64,000 nt of DNA from CAZYFH01 sp965249175 (GTDB lineage: Bacteria > Acidobacteriota > Vicinamibacteria > Vicinamibacterales > UBA8438): contig OZ252227.1 in NCBI GenBank assembly GCA_965249175.1, positions 3,038,001 through 3,102,000 on the forward strand, given 5' to 3'. This document shows positions 43,420-52,272 of this stretch, piece by piece (the stretch's first letter is position 1; each line of letters begins with the position of its first letter). Position numbers and translations under genes: made by a program. The notes below the pieces were generated by a model. It was not told the origin of the DNA. It did not search any database and was given only the letters and a program-made list of their open reading frames with translations.

Positions 43420-44937
43420 CTACATTTCAGGAGTCAGCTCGAGTTCGGAACCAGGACGGACCAACCCACTGTCGTCCCTGATGTCAGTCCACAGGTGTGG
43501 TGGGCCCGCGTGCGCATCACCTATGCTGACCGTCCCGAAATTGAACATGTCGCCTTCGGCATAGAGCACGACCGGCCGCAGGGTCGGATCAAACGCCGGC
43601 GGTGCGAGCGCGCGTATGGCACTCAGCGGACCGCTCACCAGCTCGTGAAACACGAGCCGGTCGCCGTCTCCGTCCACGTCCACGTCGTACCGTAGCTGCG
43701 CTGCAAAATGGACATCGGTCGCGACGAACACCACGTTTCGTACGTTGTTCTCGTCAACCGACTGCAGTAGGTCAAGCAGCTCTGTCTCGAACCCAGTGCT
43801 GGCCGAGAAACTCTGGCCACTCCCGTTCGCCCACGCGTCACGTCCATACTCGTCGGCGTTGGACCCCGTCGGCGCGGATAGTGGAACATCGGTGCTGACA
43901 ATCTTCCACGTCGCCGTGGATCCACGCAGCGCGCTTTTCAACCACGCGAGCTGAGCCGATCCGAGCATCGTCTTCCGCGCCCCGGGCCGATCCTCCAATC
44001 GGTTGTCACTGCGATATGACCGGGCGTCGAGAATAAACAGCTCGGCGTCACGCCCCCATCTAAATGAACGGTAGATCCTGTCGGGTTCCTGCGCATGACG
44101 ACTCAGCGGATGAAAATCAAACAACGTCTTCCGGCCGGCAGCCACAATGTTGGGGTAACCGGCACGCGTCGGGGCCGGGGCGTACGCAGGCCACGGCGCG
44201 CCGAAGTCGTTGATCACCTCGTGGTCATCCCATTGCACGTACATCGGGGTGACGCGCAGGAAGTCTTGAAAGGCTGGATCCGCCCGATTGTAGAGCCAGT
44301 GCGACACATACACCGCTTCGACCTGCTCGGGAACCTCCCAGTCCACGTCAGGATCCCGAATCCCAGCGAAGTCACCCGGCACGTTGTCCCAGTCTTCAGG
44401 ACCGTTCGCCGGACAGACGCTGTCTGCGTAAATCATGTCGCCGTTCGCGACGAAGAAGTCCGGCCTGAACGCGGCCATGTGACGAAAGATGCGATAGCCG
44501 GCATTGACCTGACGACAGTAGCCTTGGCCAGCCAGGTCTCCACTCCACACGAAGGAGACGGCAGTGCGTGCCTCAAGGGAAGGAGCCGTGCCGAATACCC
44601 CAGCCTCCACCGTTGAACGGTCGTTACCGTCTTCGAACCAGACCTCGTAGCGATAGCGTGTTCCGGGCACGAGTCCGTCGAGCGTGACCTGCGCAGAAAA
44701 GTTCGTTCGAGACGTGCTACGGGCTGTCACCTGCTGCGGTGCTTGATTCCCGACGACTGGTTGGTAACGGACCCGCATAAGGGCTTCCCGATTTGAGCGT
44801 GCCCAGATGATAGCGGCGGAATCTGTGACGTCACCCGCAGCAATGCCGTGGGTCACGTACAACTCGGTCTGACCTGTCCCGACCGCAACACCGAGACACG
44901 ACAACAGTCCACCCACGACGAGGTACCTACGACACAT
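43420..44937 (-). CDS. PhoD-like alkaline phosphatase, secreted
   Basis: 505 aa from ATG 44937, giving a signal peptide (YLVVGGLLSCLGVAVGTG). A fibronectin-like N-terminal domain with THGIAAGDVTDSAAIIWAR and VPGTRYRYEV is typical of PhoD. Metal-site motifs include SFVWSGDLAGQG, FFVANGDMIYAD, VQWDDHEVINDFG and VFVATDVHFAAQ. It hydrolyses phosphate esters outside the cytoplasm using Ca/Fe in the family. It stands between kinase relics on both sides. Confidence 0.88.
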   Translation of the reverse strand: MCRRYLVVGGLLSCLGVAVGTGQTELYVTHGIAAGDVTDSAAIIWARSNREALMRVRYQPVVGNQAPQQVTARSTSRTNFSAQVTLDGLVPGTRYRYEVWFEDGNDRSTVEAGVFGTAPSLEARTAVSFVWSGDLAGQGYCRQVNAGYRIFRHMAAFRPDFFVANGDMIYADSVCPANGPEDWDNVPGDFAGIRDPDVDWEVPEQVEAVYVSHWLYNRADPAFQDFLRVTPMYVQWDDHEVINDFGAPWPAYAPAPTRAGYPNIVAAGRKTLFDFHPLSRHAQEPDRIYRSFRWGRDAELFILDARSYRSDNRLEDRPGARKTMLGSAQLAWLKSALRGSTATWKIVSTDVPLSAPTGSNADEYGRDAWANGSGQSFSASTGFETELLDLLQSVDENNVRNVVFVATDVHFAAQLRYDVDVDGDGDRLVFHELVSGPLSAIRALAPPAFDPTLRPVVLYAEGDMFNFGTVSIGDAHAGPPHLWTDIRDDSGLVRPGSELELTPEM

Positions 44938-44959
44938 GTAACGGCTCTGTATCAGTCGC

Positions 44960-45034
44960 ACACGACCTCCCCCATGCCCAGCGCCGATCTGGACGGTGAC
45001 GGGCCGAGGGTGGTGCCGGGTTCGAGGGGCATCG
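44960..45034 (-). pseudogene. Tiny relic of a kinase start
   Basis: The minus strand reads MPLEPGTTLGP, then a damaged TVQIGAG-GMGEV, matching the first 25 residues of the local kinases with deletions. It fills the gap between the phosphatase and kinase K2. Confidence 0.6.
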
Positions 45035-45035
45035 C

Positions 45036-47762
45036 TCAGTCCACCGGTACCCGCGCCTTCAACTCTTCGGTCCAGTTAAGCACGATGCGAACGTGCCGAA
45101 TCGCGGGCTCGCGTTGTTCGTTGGACCGAATCATAAGAAACCGAGCACCGTCTTGGCTGATGTCGTAATTGGTGCCGGCCGCCAATGACGGATTGGGCGT
45201 CTGGAAGAGTGTTCTCGGTCGACCCACCCGAAGCTCCGGCCCCGTCTCGACATCGACCGACATCATGCGATCGTCGGACCGATAGAACAGCTCGCGCCCG
45301 CTTGGTGCCCAACGCGGCTCCCTGCCGCCGTCGCGAGAGATTCGCGTCGCCGCACCCGGACCGGGATACGGCGTCACGTAGACATCCTGTTGTCCCGTCT
45401 CGTCAGACACGTACGCGAGCCAGCGCCCATCCGGCGAGAAATCTGGATGCCCCTCCCTGAACGGCGTCTCACCGAATGGTCGCGGTTCAGGGTTGTCGTC
45501 CCCAAGCTCGAGTGTCCAGATGTCTCCGCCCACGGTGAGCGCCAGCACCTCACGGGCTTCGTTCCAAGATGCCGGCGCACCCGTGGGTGCTAACTGTTCG
45601 GCTGCCTCCCCGTCATCAACAGACTTCGAGAACACCCCAGCGACCCCGTCACGAATGGACGTGAAGACGACGCGCTCGCCACCGGACACCCAGACAGGAA
45701 AGGTGTTCCCCTGACCCTCGTTCGTCAGCTTCTGTGACACACCCCGCGACACGTCGTAGATCCAGACCCCGCCGTCGGTCCCGCGGGTATACGTCGACAC
45801 GCGTGCTCCGTCCGGCGACAGCCGTGGCATCCAGTGGGCATCTGGTTCCGCCGGAAGCGGTTCGACCCGTCCCTCGCGATCCACCCAGACGAGCGTCCGC
45901 AACACGTCCGGCAGAATCCCCCCCGGCACGTACGCAAGCGAGCCGGACGTGGACACGCTGAACTGTCCAGCTCCGGTGTCAGTGGGCCTACTGCCAGCGT
46001 TGATAGCCTGCATCACGTCGTCAAGCACTGGTACGGCATCTCCGGTGATCGCCAGCGCGTCGACATCGAACGGTGCCGCCAGCAAGCGTCCTGAGCGGAC
46101 GAACAGCAGGTGGCCACTGGACGCGTAGCGACCATCCGCGGCGTTGTCGACGATGCGGCGCTGCATTCCGGTCGACAATGACCGGGCCACGAGATGCGCA
46201 TCCGTCCAGTCACCCATGCTCGCCGTGCGCACGGTGAACAGGACGACGTCGCCGCCGGGCAAAAGGTGAGGCAGACGGTAATTCCGTTCACCCGCCTCCC
46301 TGTCGGGCATCGCCACCTGTTGAGGAACGCCGCCGAGGGGGTCGATTTGCCACAACCCGTCGCGAGCGCGGGCAAACACCACGACGTTCCCCGCCCACGT
46401 CGCCCCCACGATCGGCGGTGTATCACACAACACAATCGGCGCTCCGCCATCGACAGCGACTTTCAAGAGTTGACCGTCGGCCCAGTATCCGATCCAAGCA
46501 CCGTCTGGCGAGAAGAAGGGATTGCGCGCGTTCGCTGTGTCCGGTATCGGAGTCGCCCGCGATTGCGCCAGGCGTCGGAGATACAACTGTTGTTCACCGC
46601 TCTGTTGGGCCACGTAGGCCAGCTGCCGCCCATCGGGCGACAACACGATGCTGGTCAGGTATGGACGGCCGACACGGATGAATGAAGACGCGAGGCTGGC
46701 CCAATCTCCCAACTCGTCCGCCGGTTCGATATCAACGAGCATCCGCGAGATTTCCACCGCGCCAGGATCCGGTTGGAGCCCGTGAACCCCCAGGCCCACC
46801 GCCAACCCGAGGATGACGGCGCCGCCTATGAGCAGGGTGACGGTCAAACGTCGAACGCCCGCTGGAGTTGTCGGCACATTAAACGTGTCAGCGACAGCTG
46901 GGGTTTCGGCGTCGCGGATGTCCAGGCGCGCGTCACCGATGAAGCCCAGACGGTTCGACGGGTCTTTCTCCAGGCACCGCCGAAGCAGCCTGCGCACGGA
47001 GGCTGGCGTCGCTGCAGGCAGCGCGGAGACGTCGACCGGCGACTTGATCACTCCTGCGAGCACATCGCCGACGTCGTTGCCTTGAAACGCTCCACTCCCG
47101 CTGAGCATCTCGAACAGCACCGCCCCGAAAGCCCAGATATCCGCGCGCTTGTCGATAGGCAATCCCTTCGCTTGCTCGGGCGCCATGTAGGCGGCCGTGC
47201 CGATGACCATCCCCATCTGCGTGGCCGCGGCTGTGAGGGAGATCGTGGGTGAGGCCGCCGCGTCAACGCCGCCGCCCTCTGGCTGGAATGCCTTCGCCAA
47301 CCCAAAGTCCAGCACCTTCACCGTGCCGTCGGCCTTCACCTTTACGTTGGCCGGTTTCAGGTCGCGGTGGATGATGCCCTGCTCATGCGCCGCTTCGAGG
47401 GCTTCGGCGATCTGCTTCGCGATCGGAAGAGCTTCGTCAACGGGGATCGGCCCCTCGGCGATCCGATCCGCGAGCGTCGGCCCCTCGATCAGTTCGAGGA
47501 CCAGCGCCTTGATGCCTTCTGACTCTTCAAGTCCGTGGATCGCTCCGATGTTGGGATGGTTCAGCGAGGCGAGCACTTTGGCTTCGCGCTCGAAGCGGGC
47601 AAGGCGGTCAGGATCGGATGTGAAGGCGTCAGGCAGGACTTTGAGCGCGACGTCCCGGTCGAGTTGCGTGTCGGTGGCGCGATAGACCTGGCCCATGCCC
47701 CCTTCGCCGATGAGGGCGGTGACGTCGTAATGGCCGAGGCGGGAGCCGACTTCAAGGGCCAT
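45036..47762 (-). CDS. Membrane-anchored Ser/Thr protein kinase with WD40/TolB-like sensor (K2, intact)
   Basis: 908 aa from ATG 47762. The kinase domain (about residues 12-280) carries GEGGMGQVYRA, VALKVL, IIHRDLKPANVKV, DFGLAKAF, GTAAYMAPEQAKG and RRCLEKDPSNRLG. A membrane helix follows (VTLLIGGAVILGLAVGLGV), then a TolB/WD40-like extracytoplasmic propeller with many SPDG repeats. It is the only kinase of this subgroup in the window without a break. Its VLPDAF codons (AAAGTCCTGCCT) differ from the IS1111-like target, which may explain why it was spared. Confidence 0.93.
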   Translation of the reverse strand: MALEVGSRLGHYDVTALIGEGGMGQVYRATDTQLDRDVALKVLPDAFTSDPDRLARFEREAKVLASLNHPNIGAIHGLEESEGIKALVLELIEGPTLADRIAEGPIPVDEALPIAKQIAEALEAAHEQGIIHRDLKPANVKVKADGTVKVLDFGLAKAFQPEGGGVDAAASPTISLTAAATQMGMVIGTAAYMAPEQAKGLPIDKRADIWAFGAVLFEMLSGSGAFQGNDVGDVLAGVIKSPVDVSALPAATPASVRRLLRRCLEKDPSNRLGFIGDARLDIRDAETPAVADTFNVPTTPAGVRRLTVTLLIGGAVILGLAVGLGVHGLQPDPGAVEISRMLVDIEPADELGDWASLASSFIRVGRPYLTSIVLSPDGRQLAYVAQQSGEQQLYLRRLAQSRATPIPDTANARNPFFSPDGAWIGYWADGQLLKVAVDGGAPIVLCDTPPIVGATWAGNVVVFARARDGLWQIDPLGGVPQQVAMPDREAGERNYRLPHLLPGGDVVLFTVRTASMGDWTDAHLVARSLSTGMQRRIVDNAADGRYASSGHLLFVRSGRLLAAPFDVDALAITGDAVPVLDDVMQAINAGSRPTDTGAGQFSVSTSGSLAYVPGGILPDVLRTLVWVDREGRVEPLPAEPDAHWMPRLSPDGARVSTYTRGTDGGVWIYDVSRGVSQKLTNEGQGNTFPVWVSGGERVVFTSIRDGVAGVFSKSVDDGEAAEQLAPTGAPASWNEAREVLALTVGGDIWTLELGDDNPEPRPFGETPFREGHPDFSPDGRWLAYVSDETGQQDVYVTPYPGPGAATRISRDGGREPRWAPSGRELFYRSDDRMMSVDVETGPELRVGRPRTLFQTPNPSLAAGTNYDISQDGARFLMIRSNEQREPAIRHVRIVLNWTEELKARVPVD

Positions 47763-47982
47763 GATTCGCAGTGGGTCTATCGACGCAGATCATAGGTAGC
47801 GTTTGCACGCGTGCTCGCCGGATCATCCAATTGAACGGTCTCGATCGCCCCACTAGCACGCCGACCTCGCCGCTCCGAACCAGCACCAGTCTCCCAGATG
47901 GAGACCTGTGTTTCATGCCGTTTCGCGAGCTGTGTCCGTGACGTGCATCCGAATCGCGCCACCGCTTTCGATGCGTTCGACC

Positions 47983-50616
47983 TCAGTCGATCGGCACCCG
48001 CTCCAACAGCTCTTGCGTCCAGTTCAACACGATCGCGATGCTCGGCTGAGGGGATTCGTACGACTCCTCACTGTCCGCTGGGACAATCGTCAGGAATCGC
48101 CGACCGTCCGGGTGGACATCGTATGTGCGATGCGCGTTAAAGGTCAGGAATCCACCGATAGGAATCTGGCGCGGCCGTCCGAATCGAAGGGCGCCCTCGG
48201 AAGCGATGACGTCCACTGACATGAGCATCGTCTCTGCTCCGAACGTGGGCACGGCGCGATAGATAATCTCCCTCCCGTTCGGTGACCATATGGGCCACCT
48301 TCCGATGCCAGGGGTCACGAGCTGACGCTCGCCACTTGGGGGAAACGGCTGCACCCAGAGCTCTCCGGCCCGTTCGGCAGCAAAGTGCACAATGTGGCGA
48401 CCGTCCGGCGAGATGGAAGACGCCCATTGAGACGCCCACGTAGGGGATGAGGGGAAGCGTTCTGGCGTGCCGGTTGGGACAGATAGCGTCCACAGCTCGG
48501 GTGAGCCTCCTCGACGGACAGCGAACGCCAACGTGTTGCCATCGGGCGACCAGGACTCGGGAAAATGGACGACACCATCGTCTGCGGTCGTTAGGCGCTC
48601 AGCGGAGCTGCTTCCGTCCACAGCTTGCGAATAGAGGCTCATCGTGCCGTCTCGATCGCTCGCGAACGTGACCCGGCGGCTATCTCGCGTCCAGATCGGA
48701 CGGATGTTGCTGCCGTCGTGTGTCAGCCGGCGGATCGCCGTATCTCCGGCAAGGTCATAGAGCCAGATAACACCTCGACCATCTGACTCTACGGTCTGCA
48801 CCGCCAAACTCGCGCCGTCCGGTGCGAGTCTGGGACTGAAGTACGGCAGCGGCGGCACGTCAAGCCGTTCCGCGGTCCCGGACCGATCGACAAGCGCCAA
48901 GACCCGGTCCGCCTCGGTCGCAACACGCCCCCTGACGTAGGCGAGCGTACCGTTGGCGGTGACGACGAAGTTGACGTCCCCTCCTGAGTACGGAGTTCGG
49001 ACATCGAATACACCACGTGCAACCGGCTGGACACCGTCGACGACCGGAACGCCAACGCCGGTCACGTCCATCGTCTCGATGTCGAACGGCACGGCGTGCA
49101 AGTCGTCGCCGACCGGATAGATGAGATGACCCGTTGGGACGTACCGTGCATCGGTCACTCCGTCGAGAACAACCGTGCGATCGCCCGACTCGAGGTTCGC
49201 CGCAACGATCTGGGGCTCCGGCCCACCACTCACGGCGCGTGGGACCAGCGTGAACAGGATGTCTCGACCGCCCGGCAATACCTGCGGGCCTAACGCTCGT
49301 CGTTCAGTCTCTACTACGAGGAGCTGGAGCGCTCCCCCGGCGGCCGCCACTCTCATGAGGCCGCCCGGCTGATCGAGCACGATCGCGTCGTCTGATTCCC
49401 AATGTATCCCCATAGCCGGCTCGATCGTCGCCAGGGTCACGGCCACGCCGCCGGCGGTCGGTATCTTCTTTAGCGGCCCCGCGACAGTTCCCGAGGCACT
49501 CGTGAGAGTCGTGGACTCGTAGAACGCGACCGACTGACCGTTGGGCGATACTGACCAGACCGACGCGTCAGCCGTTCCAGGAATGAGACGCGAGTCCTCG
49601 ACAGCGAGCTCGCGGACGCGCAGCCCATCCGTGGTCTTGTAGACGAGCACCTCGCCATCACGCGACACATCTATAAGCCACCTGGTGAGCGCGCCAAACC
49701 GATCACCCCGCGTGAGGCGATGACTGAATCGGATCACGGGACCGTTCTCGGTCGCCCGATCAGGCCACGTCCAAGCGACGAAGCCGGCGAACAGCACACC
49801 GGCCACAACGCCACCGACCCATCGCGCGAGGTGTCGAGTCCTAGTTATAAGGTGCGGCGGCGGCGCCTCGTCCTCTCGCTCAAGGGCCCGCTCGACTTCG
49901 AGCCGCACGTCGCCTATGGCCTGCCAACGCTGACGAATGTCCTTCTCGAGGCATCGCTCCACGAGCGGGCGGATCCTGGCCATCCGACCCGAAAGGTCGC
50001 TCCACATCGGTTCCGAGCCAATGACGGCGGCAAGCACCTCGGCCGAATCCTGGCCACCAAAGGCCCGGCGGCCCACGAGCATCTCGTAGAGAACGCTGCC
50101 GAACGCCCAGATATCGGCGCGCCTATCCACCGGTTTCCCACGCGCTTGCTCCGGCGACATATACGCCGCCGTCCCCAGGATCACGCCCATCTGCGTGGCA
50201 GCGGCGGTGACCGTCGGTGACTGACTGGGGTCCGCCGTCGCGCTCGCTCCTGAGCCTTCGAGCGCTTTGGCGAGACCGAAGTCCAACACCTTGACGGTCC
50301 CGTCCTCACGCACCTTGATGTTCGCGGGCTTCACGTCGCGGTGGATGATGCCGGCCTCGTGTGCGGCTTCCAACGCCTCGGCGATCTGCTTCGCAATCGG
50401 CAGCGCGTCTTCGATTGGCATCGCGCCATGCGCGATGCGGTCGGCGAGGGTCGGGCCTTCGACCAACTCAAGCACGAGTGCACGGGTGCCGTCGGACGTG
50501 TCTTCTTCCGTGCCGTAGATCTGCGCGATGTTCGGGTGGTTCAGGCTGGCGAGGACTTGGGCCTCCCGCTGGAACCGGGCGAGCCGATCCGGGTCCGCGG
50601 CGAAGGCGTCGGGGAG
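47983..50616 (-). pseudogene. Kinase gene K3, main part, separated from its start by an IS1111-type element
   Basis: 878 codons. Reading from the IS border: LPDAFAADPDRLARFQREAQ, IIHRDVKPANIKV, DFGLAKAL, AAYMSPEQARGKPVDRRADI, a membrane helix (WVGGVVAGVLFAGFVAW) and a long TolB/WD40 propeller. The Gly-loop and catalytic Lys codons lie beyond the IS at 52135-52260. Removing the IS gives an uninterrupted frame of 919 aa. A minus-strand frame starting in the IS (ATG 50719 region) could express a kinase without its ATP-binding N-lobe. Sequence next to the IS is identical to K1 for about 110 bp. Confidence 0.9.
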
Positions 50617-50704
50617 ATAGGATGAAGCGGCTGGTCGTCCCCACGTGGTAGCTTGCGCTCCACATTTTTCAAACGCGCTCAAGGCGCACAGAGGGAGACC
50701 AGCC

Positions 50705-51745
50705 ATGGAGCATATTGGCATCGACGTCCATAAGAGAGAAAGTCAAATCTGCATCCTCACGTCCGAGGGCGAGATCATCGAACGACGGATTCAGAGTACG
50801 CGGCAGCAGTTCACGAAGATGTTCGGGAGCCGACCGTGTGCCCGGGTGCTCCTCGAGGCGACGACGGAAAGCGAATGGGTGGCGCAGACGATCGAGCAGT
50901 GCGGCCACGAGGTCATCGTGGCGGATCCGAACTACGCCCCGATGTATCCCGAACGGCGCCGGCGTGTGAAGACGGATCGGCGCGATGCGCGGATGCTGGC
51001 CGAGGCGGCCCGACTCGGTTCCTATCGCCCGGCGCATCGCGTGTCGGCCGCCCAGCATCGGGTGCGGCGCCAGCTCCGGGTGCGCGACCTGCTCGGGCGG
51101 ACCCGCGGGCGCACCATCGCCTTGGTGCGGGCGCTGGTGCGGCGGGAGGGACTGCGCGTCCGGGCCGGGGATGCCGACCGATTCGGTACGTATGTGACGG
51201 AGCTGGAGCTCCCCGACGAGTTACAGGCGGCGCTCCAGCCGCTGCTCGCCCTGTGGGAACAGTTGACCGCGCAGCTCGCCGTGGCCGATGCCCAGGTCAT
51301 CGAGACGGCGGCGGCCAACCCGGTGGTACAGCGGTTGACTACCGCCCCCGGGGTAGGCCCCCTCATCGCGACGGCATTCGTCGCGACGCTGGATGAGGCG
51401 GGGCGCTTTGGCGGGGCCCACCAGGTCGAGAGCTTTCTCGGCTTGGTGCCCAGCGAGGACAGCTCTGCGGACCGCCACCGTCGGGGCCACATTACGAAGG
51501 CGGGCAATCCGCGCATGCGCTGGTTGCTGGTGCAAGCCGCGTGGGCCGCGCTCCGGTCTCGCCGGGCGGAGGCCGCGGGCCTGCGCGCCTGGGCCGAGCA
51601 ACTGGCCACGCGCCGCGGCCGGCGCATCGCCACCGTGGCCGTCGCGCGCCGGTTGGCGGGGATCCTGTTTGCGATGTGGCGGGACCAGACGGTCTATGAC
51701 GGGCGCCGCGTCGGGGTCCCAGTGCCGCACGGGATGAGCGGGTAA
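50705..51745 (+). CDS. IS110/IS1111-family DEDD transposase (copy 2)
   Basis: 346 aa, identical to copy 1 by eye except Gly for Val in RDLLGRTRGR. The full DEDD set and the Ser-containing C-terminal domain are present, so it appears functional. Near-identity of the two copies points to recent movement. Confidence 0.93.
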   Translation: MEHIGIDVHKRESQICILTSEGEIIERRIQSTRQQFTKMFGSRPCARVLLEATTESEWVAQTIEQCGHEVIVADPNYAPMYPERRRRVKTDRRDARMLAEAARLGSYRPAHRVSAAQHRVRRQLRVRDLLGRTRGRTIALVRALVRREGLRVRAGDADRFGTYVTELELPDELQAALQPLLALWEQLTAQLAVADAQVIETAAANPVVQRLTTAPGVGPLIATAFVATLDEAGRFGGAHQVESFLGLVPSEDSSADRHRRGHITKAGNPRMRWLLVQAAWAALRSRRAEAAGLRAWAEQLATRRGRRIATVAVARRLAGILFAMWRDQTVYDGRRVGVPVPHGMSG

Positions 51746-51792
51746 GTCCTTGGTGGTGCGGTCGGGCCACTGAGTGAGGTCCGGGGTTGCAG

Positions 51793-51942
51793 GGTTGGTG
51801 GGTGAGCACGTGAAGATCCTTGGTCGCACGCGAGGCCGGCAGGGAGATGGTGCCGCCCCCCATTCGGATCGTCTCTTGCGCCGGCGATCAGAGATCGCCC
51901 TTGTCGAGCGCGAATAGAAGGATGACGCACCTCGCGGCTTCA
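51793..51942 (+). ncRNA. Candidate bridge RNA/seekRNA of the IS1111-type element (copy 2)
   Basis: Same sequence as in copy 1, offset by 9282 bp. The AAGATCC strand is at 51813-51819, the AGGGAG strand at 51841-51846 and the second hairpin at 51883-51899. Both copies therefore carry the same predicted target specificity, which matches their shared insertion site. Confidence 0.6.
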
Positions 51943-52134
51943 GCCCGGCGCGTCTAAGCAGGTTGTTACCCTAGCGACCGAAATCCGGGCCCGTGGACAG
52001 CACACCGAGCTGCCGACCCGTTCGCGCGCGCCCCCCAGCTGGGTGCGGGGACGGCGCGCTCACTGGAGGGTGTATCGGAGAGCGTGAGAGCTTCGACGAA
52101 CAACGAGGTGACTTGACAAGCCGCTTCATAGAAG

Positions 52135-52260
52135 GATCTTCAGCGCAACAGCGCGGCCCAGTTGGGTGTCGGTGGCGCGATAGACCTGCCCCATACCGCC
52201 TTCACCGATGAGGGCGGTGACGTCGTAATGGCCGAGGCGGTCACCGACGGTCAAGGCCAT
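52135..52260 (-). pseudogene. Kinase gene K3, 5' part (start, Gly-rich loop, VALKI)
   Basis: From ATG 52260: MALTVGDRLGHYDVTALIGE, GGMGQVYRATDTQLGRAVAL and KI at the IS edge. It is 42 codons, in frame with the rest of K3 once the IS is removed. The gene starts 12 bp after the upstream phosphatase stop, so the kinase was probably co-transcribed with that phosphatase. Confidence 0.92.
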
Positions 52261-52272
52261 AAGCTGTCCTGG

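Larger units (their letters stand above)
50617..52134 (+). mobile_element. IS110-family (IS1111-type) insertion sequence, copy 2 (1518 bp)
   Basis: Same length, ends and insertion point as copy 1 but in kinase gene K3. The left flank GTCGGGGAG and right flank GATCTT rejoin to the sense codons K-I-L-P. No target duplication is seen. The orientation relative to the kinase gene is the same as in copy 1. Confidence 0.94.

Noticed and set aside
50617..50721. A novel N-terminal domain of kinases K1 and K3 (MPICSMAGLPL...)
   Set aside because: The identical N-terminal stretch in both is antisense sequence of the IS1111-type left end, not a kinase domain. The true starts lie beyond the IS.
34711..52260. 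A defence island, because of clustered kinases, toxin-antitoxin genes and mobile elements
   Set aside because: The kinases are WD40/TolB propeller types with no known defence partners, and no nuclease, helicase or CRISPR gene accompanies them. The VapBC-like pair is ordinary.
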